Positions 24,767-33,903 of a stretch of 64,000 bases of DNA are shown in pieces; position 1 is the first letter of the stretch; each line of letters begins with the position of its first letter. Source of the DNA: JACJWR01 sp963752505 (GTDB lineage: Bacteria > Actinomycetota > Actinomycetes > S36-B12 > UBA10799); assembly GCA_963752505.1 (NCBI GenBank), contig CAVVYM010000006.1:248001-312000 (forward strand), in the 5' to 3' direction. The notes under the pieces are model-generated. The model was given only the letters and a program-made list of their open reading frames with translations. It was not told the origin of the DNA and did not search any database. Made by a program: the position numbers and the translations under genes.

Positions 24767-26560
24767 CTAGTCGTAGAGCCGCACGACCTCGTCGGCGAAT
24801 TCCGCCATCACCACATTGCGCTTGAGCTTCAGGGACGGAGTCAACTGCCCGCCATCTTCGGTCCAGTCGGTCTCGAGGATGTGGTACTTCTTGATCGCTT
24901 CAGCGTTCGAGACTGCCTTGTTTGCCGATTCGACGGCGGCTGCGATCTCCTCCCGCACGGCCTCGTTGTTGGCCGCCTCCGCGACGGTGAGAGTTTCCGG
25001 CTGCCCGTTCAACCCGGCCCAGGCGGCAAGCGATTCGGGATCAATCGTGATCAAGGCGGCGATGTAAGGCTTCTGATCGCCGACCACCATGCACTGGCTG
25101 ATCAGGAAGTGAGAGCGCAGGCGGTCTTCGAGCACCGCCGGTGCGACGTTCTTGCCGCCAGCGGTGACGATGAGTTCCTTCTTGCGGCCCGTGATCTTCA
25201 GGTAGCCGTCCGCATCGAGTTCGCCGATGTCGCCGCTGTGGAACCAGCCGTCGGAGTCGATGACAGCCGCGGTGGCTGCCTCGTTGTTCCAGTAGCCCTG
25301 GAAGATCTGGCCGCCGGCGATCATGACCTCGCCGTCGTCTGCGATGCGGATGCCTGCACCCGGGATGGGCTTGCCGACGGTGCCGATCTTGACCTTGTCG
25401 GGACGGTTGATGGTCGACGCACCTGTGGTCTCGGTGAGGCCATACCCCTCCAGGATCGTCACCCCGACACCGCGGAAGAAGTGGCCGAGCCGCTCACCCA
25501 ACGGTGCTCCGCCGGACACCGCGTACATGACCCGTCCGCCCAGCGCCGCCCGCAATTTGGAGTAGACCAACTTGTCAAACACGAGGTGTTTCAGGCGAAG
25601 CACGATGCTGGGTCCGGAAGCGTCCTGCGCGCGGCTGAAGTCGACCGCCGTACTCACCGCAGCATTGAAGATCTTGGACTTGCCGCCCGCGGCTGCCTTC
25701 TGCTCTGAGGAGTTGTAGACCTTCTCGAACACCCGCGGAACCGCGAGGAGAAAGGTCGGCTGGAAACTTGCGAGGTCGCCCAAGATGTTCTTGATGTCCG
25801 CGGAATGGCCCAGGATCGTGCCGGAGTTGATGCAGCCGACTTGCACGACGCGCCCGAAAACGTGCGCGATGGGAAGGAAGAGCAGGGTGGACGCATCGTT
25901 GCGCAGGAACAGTTCCGGCATCGAATTGACCACGTTGCGAACGTCGAACATGAAATTGCCATGCGTGAGTTCGCAGCCCTTGGGGCGCCCGGTCGTCCCT
26001 GAGGTGTAGATGATTGTGCAGAGGTCGTCGGGGCCGACTCCGGACCGGCGGGCGTCAACGTCGGCGTCGCTGACCTGCGCCCCGGCCGCGACCAGCGCGT
26101 CGATGGCTCCCTCGTCGAACACCCACGCCGTCGAGACTGCGGGCAGGTCAGACTTCACCTCGAGGAAGGCGCTCTTGTGCTTGGCGCCCTCCAGGAAGAC
26201 CGCGACCGCATCGGAGTCGGAGAGAATCCATTGCACCTGCTCGGCCGATGAGGTCTCGTAGATGGGCACCGTGACGCCACCCGCGTACCAGATCGCATAG
26301 TCGACCAAGGTCCATTCGTAGCGCGTGGCCGACATGACTCCGACGCGGTCGCCCGGTGCCACACCCGCAGCGATGATTCCCTTCGCCACTGCGATGACCT
26401 CACGACGGAATTCGGACGTGGTGATGTCCGTCCAGTTGGCCCCCAGGCTGCGCCGGAGCATCACCTCGTCGGGATCCTGGCCGGCGCGCCGTTCGACGTC
26501 GTCGCACAGGTTGCCAAACGTCGGGTATTCGATGAGCACGGGCTCGAGGATCTCTCGCAT
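24767..26560 (-). CDS. fadD: Long-chain-fatty-acid-CoA ligase (AMP-forming)
   Basis: Activates fatty acids to acyl-CoA via acyl-AMP. 597 residues, FadD15-like long-chain family. P-loop IIYTSGTTGRPKGCELTHG; YGLTETTGAST; GEVMIAGGQIFQGYWNN; WFHSGDIGELDADGYLKITG; and GRKKELIVTAGGKNVAP, with the final catalytic Lys region reduced to SLKLKRN near the end. ATG 26560 follows GAAAGGGAAG with a good spacer; the open frame extends 33 codons further upstream without support. Position equals fadD15 (Rv2187) in M. tuberculosis. Confidence 0.93.
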   Translation of the reverse strand: MREILEPVLIEYPTFGNLCDDVERRAGQDPDEVMLRRSLGANWTDITTSEFRREVIAVAKGIIAAGVAPGDRVGVMSATRYEWTLVDYAIWYAGGVTVPIYETSSAEQVQWILSDSDAVAVFLEGAKHKSAFLEVKSDLPAVSTAWVFDEGAIDALVAAGAQVSDADVDARRSGVGPDDLCTIIYTSGTTGRPKGCELTHGNFMFDVRNVVNSMPELFLRNDASTLLFLPIAHVFGRVVQVGCINSGTILGHSADIKNILGDLASFQPTFLLAVPRVFEKVYNSSEQKAAAGGKSKIFNAAVSTAVDFSRAQDASGPSIVLRLKHLVFDKLVYSKLRAALGGRVMYAVSGGAPLGERLGHFFRGVGVTILEGYGLTETTGASTINRPDKVKIGTVGKPIPGAGIRIADDGEVMIAGGQIFQGYWNNEAATAAVIDSDGWFHSGDIGELDADGYLKITGRKKELIVTAGGKNVAPAVLEDRLRSHFLISQCMVVGDQKPYIAALITIDPESLAAWAGLNGQPETLTVAEAANNEAVREEIAAAVESANKAVSNAEAIKKYHILETDWTEDGGQLTPSLKLKRNVVMAEFADEVVRLYD

Positions 26561-26650
26561 GCGCGGCTTCCCTTTCAGAGTGTGGAGCAGGTGGTTGTGT
26601 CGATCGGACTTGCGTGCACTGAAATGCGACGCGACATCCGGAGTCGGGGT

Positions 26651-26666
26651 TGGCAACACCTTGCCA
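26651..26666. promoter_or_regulatory. 16-base palindrome between divergent fadD and SRPBCC genes
   Basis: TGGCAA-CACC-TTGCCA, perfect six-base arms with a four-base centre, about 90 bases from fadD and 64 from the divergent gene. The size fits a dimeric repressor operator or a small hairpin. No regulator gene adjoins it. Confidence 0.35.
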
Positions 26667-26729
26667 CGAGCACTCCAATGTGCCCAACGTCACACGCCCG
26701 TTCGAGGCATTCGCTGGCAGGCTGGCCCC

Positions 26730-27170
26730 ATGGTTGGGGTAAATCTCGTGGATGAGACGTTCATCGCGGCGCCACCCGCAGTGCTGGCCGAAGTGGTGGC
26801 CGACCCGCAGCGATGGCGGACCTGGTGGCCCGATCTGCGGCTCACGGTTTTCATGGACCGCGGGGTCGCAGGCCAGCGCTGGTCGATGACCGGAGCGCTG
26901 CTCGGCTCGTGCGAGATTTGGCTGGAGCACATGCTCGACGGCACCTGCGTGCACTACTACCTGCGCGGGGACCCCACCGATCGCGATCCGACGGTGGGCG
27001 TGGAGTTGCCGGACTCCCCGGCGGGCTGGCGCCGAGCTGATGCGTTGCGGCGTGACCGTGCGCTCGCGTGGAAGCAACACGTGTGGGATCTCAAGGATGA
27101 ACTCGAATCGGACCGCCGGCCCGGCGAACCTGCCAGTTCCAGCGAGCAAACGACACCCGCTGGTCAGTAG
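26730..27170 (+). CDS. SRPBCC (START-like) family protein
   Basis: A 146-residue protein with a polyketide-cyclase/dehydrase-like fold: DETFIAAPPAVLAEVVADPQ followed by WRTWWPDLRLTVFMDRG is the usual N-terminal strand-helix of the family. Ligand unknown; relatives bind lipids or hydrophobic molecules. ATG 26730 has CAGGCT six bases upstream (leaderless); the open frame continues upstream without a credible start. C-terminal 25 residues are charged and likely disordered. Confidence 0.75.
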   Translation: MVGVNLVDETFIAAPPAVLAEVVADPQRWRTWWPDLRLTVFMDRGVAGQRWSMTGALLGSCEIWLEHMLDGTCVHYYLRGDPTDRDPTVGVELPDSPAGWRRADALRRDRALAWKQHVWDLKDELESDRRPGEPASSSEQTTPAGQ

Positions 27171-27270
27171 GGTCAGAGCGCGTATCGACACTGCGCGAAA
27201 TGCGTACCCCCGTCGTTGGACATCGGCGGTACGGTTGGCGCTACTTGTTTCACGACCCAGGAGGATTCGT

Positions 27271-27705
27271 ATGGCCGACATGACCGAAGCTGAGATCGTC
27301 ATCAACGCGCCCGCATCCGAGATCATGGATGTCATTGCCGACCTTGAGAACTACCCTGCATGGAGCGATGGAGTGCAGAAGATCGACGTGCTCACCGCCT
27401 TCGACGATGGTCGGCCGAAGACCGCCCGTTGGACAGTGGACGCCGGCATCATCAAAGACGTGTACGACTTGGAGTACAGCTGGGATGGCAACCACTCGGT
27501 GTCCTGGACCCTGATCCAGGGCCAGATGCTGAAGCTCGACGACGGCACCTACACCCTCGACGAGCAGGGTGGCGAAACCAAGGTCAGCTACAAGCTCAAG
27601 GTCGACCTCAACATTCCGATGCTGGGAATGATGAAGCGCAAGGCTGAGAAGTCGATCGTGGACACCGCGCTGCAGGGGTTGAAGAAGCGCGTCGAGGGTT
27701 CCTGA
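27271..27705 (+). CDS. SRPBCC family protein (Rv2185c-like)
   Basis: A 144-residue helix-grip protein: EAEIVINAPASEIMDVIADL, ENYPAWSDGVQKIDVL and the C-terminal amphipathic helix AEKSIVDTALQGLKKRVE. Strong RBS AGGAGG six bases before the ATG. Conserved in this gene neighbourhood across actinobacteria (Rv2185c, SCO2125-like, from memory). Likely binds a lipid or hydrophobic cargo; real role unknown. Two bases of spacing to the next frame suggest co-transcription with the broken gene that follows. Confidence 0.85.
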   Translation: MADMTEAEIVINAPASEIMDVIADLENYPAWSDGVQKIDVLTAFDDGRPKTARWTVDAGIIKDVYDLEYSWDGNHSVSWTLIQGQMLKLDDGTYTLDEQGGETKVSYKLKVDLNIPMLGMMKRKAEKSIVDTALQGLKKRVEGS

Positions 27706-27706
27706 C

Positions 27707-28331
27707 GTGACTGGACCGCCAGAGCGCGAGCGACCGCCCTGGTGGAGTGCCAACGATGAGCAGTTCGCGGGTGCAACGCCGCTGTTCGATGGCTCCGATG
27801 CCGAGGGCGCGGGCTCCGCTACAGCGGACTCGGAGCCACCCGGCGCAACCGCGGGCGGCTCGGGCTCGGCGGGTTCAGCGGGCTCGGCGGGTTCAGCCGG
27901 CTCCGCGGGTTCGAGCCGGCTCGGCGGGTTCAGCCGGCTCCGCCAGTTCGGCGATCTCAGAGGCACTTCGGCTAGCGGCAGCCGTCACTGCGTGGTCCAA
28001 CGAATCCGGGCTCACCGACACACTGCGCGACATCGCCAACGAGGCGACCGAAACTCTCTCCGCCATGGCGTCTGGTGACACGACGGCCGGCGGCGACGCT
28101 CCCACCGCGTCGACGTCTTCAGCCGAGAACGCGCAACCCCCCTCGACCGATTCGCAGCAGTGGTTCGCGCATCAGTCCGTGTGCGACTACTGCCCGCTCT
28201 GCCGCGGACTTGATGTGATGCGCACGGTGCAGCCTCAGATGTCGCGGGGCCTGGCAGAGTCGATGGCCTCCGTCACCACGGCGCTCAACTCCGCGCTGGA
28301 ATCGCTAGCAGCGCGCAACCGACCCCGGTAG
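27707..28331 (+). pseudogene. Conserved actinobacterial protein with CPLCR motif, interrupted by a 1-base frameshift in a GSA-coding repeat
   Basis: The GTG 27707 frame begins MTGPPERERPPWWSANDE and runs into a Gly-Ser-Ala repeat, then leaves its family pattern and stops at 28078. The other frame carries the continuation: AISEALRLAAAVTAWSNESG, WFAHQSVCDYCPLCRGLD and a helical C-terminus, stopping at 28331. The tract has four near-identical 18-base units at 27871-27943; the third (27907-27925) is 19 bases, with an extra G at 27913. Removing one base restores a single 207-residue protein. The CPLCR C-terminus resembles conserved actinobacterial proteins (DUF5304-like, from memory). It could be a real null allele, slippage-based switching or a sequencing error. 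Confidence 0.75.
27871..27943 (+). repeat. 18-base tandem repeat, four copies, coding GSAGSA
   Basis: Units at 27871-27888, 27889-27906, 27907-27925 and 27926-27943 with the pattern GGGTTCAGCSGGCTCSGC. The third has one extra base (GGGTTCGAGC instead of GGGTTCAGC). Confidence 0.85.
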
Positions 28332-28431
28332 CGCGCCAGACTAGGAGCAGTTCGTCCGAAACGGCTCATCCACCCCGCGCCACGTGGCTGGGGATGCGGC
28401 CGCAATCGCCTCGCAAGGATCGGGATCCAAC

Positions 28432-29373
28432 ATGAGCCTCACAATCGGTGTTGACATCGGCGGCACCAAGATCGCCGCCGGCGTAGTCGATGAGGATGGC
28501 AAGATCCTCACCCGCACCAGACGCCGAACGCCTAATCGGGACCTCGACGCCGTCATGGGCATCGTCAACGATGCAATCTCCGAACTTGCGTCGCGCCACA
28601 AGATCGCGGCTATCGGAGTGGGAACCGCAGGCTTCGTGGACACCGCACGGTCCCGCGTGTTGCTGGCGCCGAATCTCGGCTGGACCGATGCGCCGCTGAA
28701 GATCCTGATCGAGCGAGCCAGCGGCCTTCCGACCGTGATCGAGAACGATGCGAACGCCGCAGCCTGGGGCGAACGCAGGTACGGCGCAGGCCGCGGGGCG
28801 CTGGATGTCATCGCGGTGACGGTCGGCACCGGAATTGGCGGCGGCCTGATCTTCGGCGGCAGGCTGTACCGGGGCAGTCACGGCATGGCAGCCGAAGTCG
28901 GCCATCTGTGCGTGGCACCTGGCGGACGTCTGTGCGGCTGCGGCCTGCGCGGCTGTTGGGAACAGTACGGCAGCGGTAATGCCCTCGTGCGCGCTGCGCG
29001 CGAACTCGCCTCCGACCGGCGCGATGAGGCCAAGGTGCTGTTGAGCCTGGGGGACGGCACGCCAGAAGGCGTTGCCGGGGCCCACATCACCGAGGCGGCC
29101 AGGATGGGAGATCCGGTTGCTCTGGAAGCATTCGCGGTCACCGGCGAATGGCTCGGTCGCGGTATGGCCGACTTGGCTGCCGTGCTGGATCCGGAGGCAT
29201 TCGTGATCGGTGGCGGAGTCTCCGAGGCTGGCGACTTGCTCTTCGTCCCCACTCGCGCCTCGTTCCTCGACAACCTCACCGGGCGGCAACACCGCGAGCC
29301 CCCCGAACTTCGCCTCGCCGAACTGGGCAACGACGCCGGCATCGTCGGTGCAGCGGATCTCGCCCGCCACTAG
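28432..29373 (+). CDS. glk: ROK-family glucokinase
   Basis: Phosphorylates glucose. 313 residues. ATP loop IGVDIGGTKIAAGVVDEDG, catalytic Asp in VIENDANAAAWGE, GTGIGGGLIFGG, and the ROK zinc motif with C-G-C and G-C-W (CGCGLRGCWEQYGSG). ATG 28432 follows AAGGAT; the open frame upstream (28384) has no support. Same neighbourhood as the Streptomyces glucokinase glkA, which matters for carbon repression there (from memory). ATP versus polyphosphate use cannot be told. Confidence 0.92.
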   Translation: MSLTIGVDIGGTKIAAGVVDEDGKILTRTRRRTPNRDLDAVMGIVNDAISELASRHKIAAIGVGTAGFVDTARSRVLLAPNLGWTDAPLKILIERASGLPTVIENDANAAAWGERRYGAGRGALDVIAVTVGTGIGGGLIFGGRLYRGSHGMAAEVGHLCVAPGGRLCGCGLRGCWEQYGSGNALVRAARELASDRRDEAKVLLSLGDGTPEGVAGAHITEAARMGDPVALEAFAVTGEWLGRGMADLAAVLDPEAFVIGGGVSEAGDLLFVPTRASFLDNLTGRQHREPPELRLAELGNDAGIVGAADLARH

Positions 29374-29490
29374 GCGCGCGCCACAGTGATGCCATCCACT
29401 GTGGATAACTCCCGCGGCCGAAGGCGCTGCGCCCTCTAGGCTGACCTCACGATGCATGCCACGAGCGTGCGGAGGAATGGGGGAAGTCCG

Positions 29491-30348
29491 ATGGTGCAAA
29501 GTGCGAGGTCAGTCGTCGTTTTCTCGCCTCGGGGTGGAGCGGGAACTACCACCGTGGCGATCGCAGTGGCGATGCGCTGCGCTAGCGGACTGCACGACCC
29601 TCGGTCGGTGGCCCTACTCGACTTCCACCTGCCATTCGGCAACTTGGTGGCGATGCTGGGCCTGGCAGCCCCGACCAGCCTGGCCGACGTGGGCACGCTT
29701 GAAGGGGCCGACTCTCTGATGGGGCTCTTCACGCCCACCCCGTTCGGCGTCAATGTGATCGCGAGCCCGGTGGACCCACTGGTCGCGGAGGGCATCTCGG
29801 AAGACGAATGCGCCACAGCCCTCGGCTGCGCCAAAGCGACTCACGCGCTCACGGTGGTCGATGCCGGGACGTCACTGTCGGAGGCGAACGTGGCGGCGAT
29901 CGACTCAGCCGACTCTCTCCTGATGGTCGTCAACGATGACGAGCACCACCTCCAGGCGGCCACGATCGCGCTCCGGACCCTGCAACTCCTCGGCATCGAC
30001 ACCCACCGCCTGGTGCTGATCGTGAACCGCCGTGCCGTTCTGAATCCATCGGCACTCGCAGAGCTCACCGGCCAAGTGGGGCATCCGGCGATCTGCGCAC
30101 TTCCGGAAGCGGCGGAGCTGGCACTCGCCGCGCGACGGGGTCGGCACCTGGTGCGGGACTGGCCCGACCATCCATGGTCGCTTGCCGTCAGCCAGATCGC
30201 CGACGCCTTGGTACTCGAATCGTCCCCGCCCTCGGCACCAGAGCCATCAGCAGGTCCCAGGTTGCGCCGCCTTCGATGGCGTTCGAGGCACGTCGATCAA
30301 CCGATGGGGCCGCCCTCATCGGTCATTAGGAGGAGTCCCATCGGCTGA
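29491..30348 (+). CDS. MinD/ParA-like ATPase with altered Walker A (CpaE/TadZ-like)
   Basis: 285 residues with the SIMIBI fold: VVVFSPRGGAGTTTVAIAVA stands where KGGxxKT is expected, so both Walker A lysines are replaced (Arg and Thr), as in CpaE/TadZ-type proteins. Walker A' equivalent: VALLDFHLPFGNLVAML; Walker B region: HALTVVDAGTSLS. The C-terminal 50 residues are Pro/Arg-rich. No pilus (Flp/Tad) genes are nearby. ATG 29491 follows GGGGGAAG; ATG 29452 is possible since TAGGCT (29437-29442) lies just upstream of it. The two-component genes start 42 bases downstream. Confidence 0.72.
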   Translation: MVQSARSVVVFSPRGGAGTTTVAIAVAMRCASGLHDPRSVALLDFHLPFGNLVAMLGLAAPTSLADVGTLEGADSLMGLFTPTPFGVNVIASPVDPLVAEGISEDECATALGCAKATHALTVVDAGTSLSEANVAAIDSADSLLMVVNDDEHHLQAATIALRTLQLLGIDTHRLVLIVNRRAVLNPSALAELTGQVGHPAICALPEAAELALAARRGRHLVRDWPDHPWSLAVSQIADALVLESSPPSAPEPSAGPRLRRLRWRSRHVDQPMGPPSSVIRRSPIG

Positions 30349-30389
30349 AGGGATGGCTCCGAGGTGTCAAACGTGGCAATCTGACTCCC

Positions 30390-32075
30390 ATGACAGAACG
30401 CCCGAGCGCCTCCTGGGTGGATCGGCTCACCCAGGCGGGATGGGTGTATCGCACAGGGGTCGCAGTTCGGTTGGCAGCAGTCGTCGTCGGAATCGTCGTG
30501 TCCGCTGCCCAGGGACTGCTCGACCAGAGCTGGAACCTCGCATTGCTGCTCGGCGGCCTCACCCTGACCGTTGGCCTCAAAGGCATCCGCTGGGGCGGAT
30601 CCGCACCGTGGTGGACCATCCTCGAACTGACTGTGGCCGGGCTCTTCCTAGGAATAGCCGAGCCGTTCAATCCCTACTTCCTGCCCTATCTGTTGGCGGC
30701 CGGGGCAACAGCGGGAGTGGCGTACGGCATCGTCATCGGTCTCGCGGGCCTTGCTGCCAGCGGCGTCGCACTGCTGCTGGCCACCGGAGTCGGAGGAGCC
30801 TGGCCGACGTGGAACGAGTTCGTCACGCTGGCTCAGTGGTACCTCGTCGCCGCGCTGGCAGTCCTGGCCGCGGGCTGGTCGCGCGTCCTCATCCGCCGTC
30901 GCCGTCACGTCGGCGACCGCTACCAGGCGGCCTACCAACTACTCGTCCAGCTGCGTGAGGTGACCCGCAGCCTGCCCACAGCCCTCGACGACGTGACCGC
31001 CGCGACGACCATGCTCGACCTGATCGGACGCTCGGTGCCTTTCGACCAGGCAGCCGTGCTGCGGATCGACGACGACGGCCCACCGCAACCGCTCGCCGTC
31101 AGCGGCGGTGATGCCCTCCCCTGGTACCCAGACCCCGATTCATGGCTCATGCGCCGGGTCGATGAGGAGGGCAGCGCGGCGCAGTCCATGGTCTGGCTTG
31201 CCACGGGAACCTCCACGGACCCCGGCGCGCACCGTGCGTTCAGAGCCATCGTCCCGGTGGCAGTCGGACGCACTCGGGTTGGGTTGGTCACCCTCCAGCG
31301 CACAACGCCATGGACCGACGAGCAACTAGCCACCGCCAGCGACCTCGTGGACAAGTCCTCGCTGATGCTGGACACCGCCTTTGTCTTCGGCGACGTGCGG
31401 TCCATGGCCACCACCGAGGAGCGGCGCCGGCTCGCGCGGGAGATTCACGACGGCATCGCGCAGGAAATCGCCGGTCTGGCCTACGTGGTCGACGACGTGA
31501 CCCACCGGGAGCAAGATCCCGCGCTGGCGGCTGATCTGGCGACGATCCGGGAGGAACTCACCCGCCTCGTCTCCGAACTGAGGTTGAGCATCTTCGAGTT
31601 GCGCAGCGGCGTGGAACCCGGCCTTGGCCTGGGTTCGTCGTTGTCCACCTACGTGCGCCAAATCGGCACCCGGGGCGGCATCACCGTCCACCTGGTGCTT
31701 GAGGAGGATGCCACTCGCCTGCCCGCCGACATCGAGGTTGAAATCATGCGCATCGTGCAGGAGGCCATCACGAACGCCCGACGGCACTCCCGGGCCAAGA
31801 ACCTCTGGGTCACCCTGCGCACCTCACCGCCGCGCGCCTTCGTGCGGGTCGCGGACGATGGCGTCGGTCTACGGGGCAAGCGCGGCGACAGCTACGGTCT
31901 AGACATCATGCGTGAGCGTGCAGTCAGGATCGGCGGTCGACTCGATGTCCGCCAACGAGTTGGCGGAGGTACCGTGGTGGATCTCACCGTCGGCGACTAC
32001 GTGGTGCCCACTTCTACCCTGACAGAGTCAGCGGCCGACAACACAATGCACCTGCAACGAGGAGCGAGCGCGTGA
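30390..32075 (+). CDS. Membrane sensor histidine kinase (NarL-partner, HisKA_3 type)
   Basis: 561 residues. About five hydrophobic segments in residues 20-165, a GAF-like domain at about 195-335, then the HisKA_3 dimerisation helix with phospho-acceptor His353 in RRRLAREIHDGIAQEIAGLA, and a HATPase domain: N box IVQEAITNARRHSRAKN, G1 box VADDGVGLRG. Signal unknown; the membrane part lacks an extracellular sensor loop, so it may sense membrane state or an intracellular ligand via GAF. CAATCT seven bases before the ATG suggests a leaderless mRNA. Four-base overlap with the response regulator. Confidence 0.92.
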   Translation: MTERPSASWVDRLTQAGWVYRTGVAVRLAAVVVGIVVSAAQGLLDQSWNLALLLGGLTLTVGLKGIRWGGSAPWWTILELTVAGLFLGIAEPFNPYFLPYLLAAGATAGVAYGIVIGLAGLAASGVALLLATGVGGAWPTWNEFVTLAQWYLVAALAVLAAGWSRVLIRRRRHVGDRYQAAYQLLVQLREVTRSLPTALDDVTAATTMLDLIGRSVPFDQAAVLRIDDDGPPQPLAVSGGDALPWYPDPDSWLMRRVDEEGSAAQSMVWLATGTSTDPGAHRAFRAIVPVAVGRTRVGLVTLQRTTPWTDEQLATASDLVDKSSLMLDTAFVFGDVRSMATTEERRRLAREIHDGIAQEIAGLAYVVDDVTHREQDPALAADLATIREELTRLVSELRLSIFELRSGVEPGLGLGSSLSTYVRQIGTRGGITVHLVLEEDATRLPADIEVEIMRIVQEAITNARRHSRAKNLWVTLRTSPPRAFVRVADDGVGLRGKRGDSYGLDIMRERAVRIGGRLDVRQRVGGGTVVDLTVGDYVVPTSTLTESAADNTMHLQRGASA

Positions 32076-32716
32076 CGATATCCGTCCTGCTGATCGACGA
32101 TCACGAGATCATTCGCCAAGGCCTGCGCCGAGCCTTCGAGCGGCAGTCAGACTTCGAGGTCGTGGGCGAGGCCGACACCGTCGCCGAGGCCATGCGTCTG
32201 GTCGGCCTGTTGACCCCCGACGTCGCCATTTTCGACGTGCGCCTGCCTGACGGATCCGGCATCGATGCCACCCGAAAGGTGCGTGAGGCGCACCCGGACA
32301 TCGGCGTCGTGATCCTCACAATGTATGCCGGCGACGAGCAACTCTTTCAAGCCTTGGAGGCCGGGGCGTCGGCGTTCGTGCCCAAGAACGCCCCGTCAGA
32401 GGACGTCGTCGCCGCCGCCCGGCATGCTGCCTCCCTCCCGGGATCATTCAGCGCGAAGGACCTGGCCGAGGCGATGCGGCGCCGGCTCAGCCCCGCCGGG
32501 CCGCAACTGAGCCCCCGGGAAACGGAGGTGCTGGGCCTGTTGGCGGATGGTCTATCGGTGGCGCAGATCTCCCGACAGCTCTACATCTCGGACTCCACCA
32601 CCAAGACCCACATCTCGAAGCTCTACGACAAACTTGGCGCTGCCAACCGCGCCCAGGCACTCATGGCAGCACTTCGGCTGGGGCTACTCAAAGATCACAC
32701 TGAGCAACTCCCCTAG
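32072..32716 (+). CDS. LuxR/NarL-family response regulator
   Basis: 214 residues, DNA-binding transcription factor of the upstream kinase. Receiver domain with IDDHEI acidic pair, phospho-acceptor Asp55 in FDVRLPDGSG, Thr in ILTMYAG and Lys in VPKNAPS. C-terminal LuxR helix-turn-helix: LSPRETEVLGLLADGLSVAQ with ISRQLYISDSTTKTHISKLY. GTG start overlaps the kinase stop (GTGA). Targets cannot be read from the window. Confidence 0.94.
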   Translation: MTISVLLIDDHEIIRQGLRRAFERQSDFEVVGEADTVAEAMRLVGLLTPDVAIFDVRLPDGSGIDATRKVREAHPDIGVVILTMYAGDEQLFQALEAGASAFVPKNAPSEDVVAAARHAASLPGSFSAKDLAEAMRRRLSPAGPQLSPRETEVLGLLADGLSVAQISRQLYISDSTTKTHISKLYDKLGAANRAQALMAALRLGLLKDHTEQLP

Positions 32717-32718
32717 CC

Positions 32719-33903
32719 TTGTCCGCCCGAGCGAAGATCCTGGCGATTGCCGCGCTGTTCGTCGCCAGTCGCGCCGTCGTTGCCCTCATCCCGTTCGGGG
32801 GTACGCCCTATCCGCTAGGGCACCTCGTTATCAACGATGTCAATCTCTACGCCCTATGGGCCGACGCACTCGCAGCAGGAGAGTTTCCGTCCGACGATCC
32901 CATGTGGCAGTACCCGCCGTTGGCCGCGCCACTGTTCCTGCTGGGGCTGCTGGGACCGCGCTACGACTTCGGTTTCATGGCCATCGCGCTCGCCGCCGAC
33001 ACGATGGCCTTGGTAGCCCTGCTCGTGGCCGCGCAGCGCCGCAACCGGTGGGCGGGAGCTTGGCTCTGGGCCGGCGCTGCCGCGATCGTGGGTCCGGTCT
33101 TCCTGACTCGGTTCGACGTGTTTCCCACTGCAGCCGTGATGGGCGCGCTGCTGCTGGCGGGCCGACACCCTGCTGTCTCAGGTGCGCTCATTGGATTGGG
33201 CGCCGCGCTGAAGGTCTGGCCCGTCATCGCGGTTGCCGCCCTGCGCCGCTCTCAGTTGCTGGTCGGCACCCTTGCAGTCGCGATTACCCTCATCGCCTCA
33301 ACGGTGACCCTTAGGTTGATATTTGGAGATCAAGCACTTTCCTTTCTTCGAGGCCAATCTGAACGTGGACTGCAGATTGAGAGTGTCGCCGGAATTCCGT
33401 TCGTCATCGCCAACGCTCTCGGCGCCGAGATCGACGTGGTCTTTCGGTACGGCTCGATGGAACTTGACGTCGCTGGCGCCGGCGCCGCGGGAACGGCGGC
33501 AACGATCGTGGGACTCGGCCTGCTCGGTTGGCTAGCTCTCCTGCGCGTACGTGGCCGCCTCGAGGAGGTGCCGGGCCCAGACGTCGCATTTGCCGCAGTG
33601 CTGGTGTCCGTGATGGCCAGTAGGGTCTTCTCCCCGCAGTACTCGATCTGGCTGGTCGGAGTGGCCGCGGTCTGCCTCGCGACGCCTGGCACCCGCATGC
33701 GAGGGCCCGCGGCCCTGGTGTGCGCCGCCGCAGTCGTGACGCAGGCGATCTATCCGCCGCTCTACACCGAACTGATCAACGGCGATGACCTCGCCAGCGC
33801 GTTGCAGGTGATTCGCATCGCGCTGGTGGTGGCCGCCACCGCGCTCGCCGTCGCCTCAGTCGTCCGGCGAGACATCCGGGTCGATGCCGGCCAACAACTC
33901 TGA
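32719..33903 (+). CDS. GT87-like integral membrane mannosyltransferase
   Basis: A 394-residue polytopic protein (about 10 helices) of the DUF2029/GT87 class, polyprenyl-phosphate-mannose-dependent transferases. Extracytoplasmic acidic motif near residues 36-60 (NDVNLYALWADALAAGEFPS) and WQYPPLAAPLFLL; RFDVFP follows a later helix. Its place between the SRPBCC/fadD region and pimB' suggests a link with PIM/lipomannan branching like Rv2181 (inference). The TTG start two bases after the regulator stop is the best available. The last 48 bases overlap the end of pimB' on the other strand. Confidence 0.75.
   Translation: MSARAKILAIAALFVASRAVVALIPFGGTPYPLGHLVINDVNLYALWADALAAGEFPSDDPMWQYPPLAAPLFLLGLLGPRYDFGFMAIALAADTMALVALLVAAQRRNRWAGAWLWAGAAAIVGPVFLTRFDVFPTAAVMGALLLAGRHPAVSGALIGLGAALKVWPVIAVAALRRSQLLVGTLAVAITLIASTVTLRLIFGDQALSFLRGQSERGLQIESVAGIPFVIANALGAEIDVVFRYGSMELDVAGAGAAGTAATIVGLGLLGWLALLRVRGRLEEVPGPDVAFAAVLVSVMASRVFSPQYSIWLVGVAAVCLATPGTRMRGPAALVCAAAVVTQAIYPPLYTELINGDDLASALQVIRIALVVAATALAVASVVRRDIRVDAGQQL

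Noticed and set aside
29400..29408. TGTGGATAA, a perfect DnaA-box sequence (and TTGTCCACA near 24685)
   Set aside because: Single isolated boxes with no cluster, AT-rich unwinding region or dnaA/dnaN nearby; not an origin.
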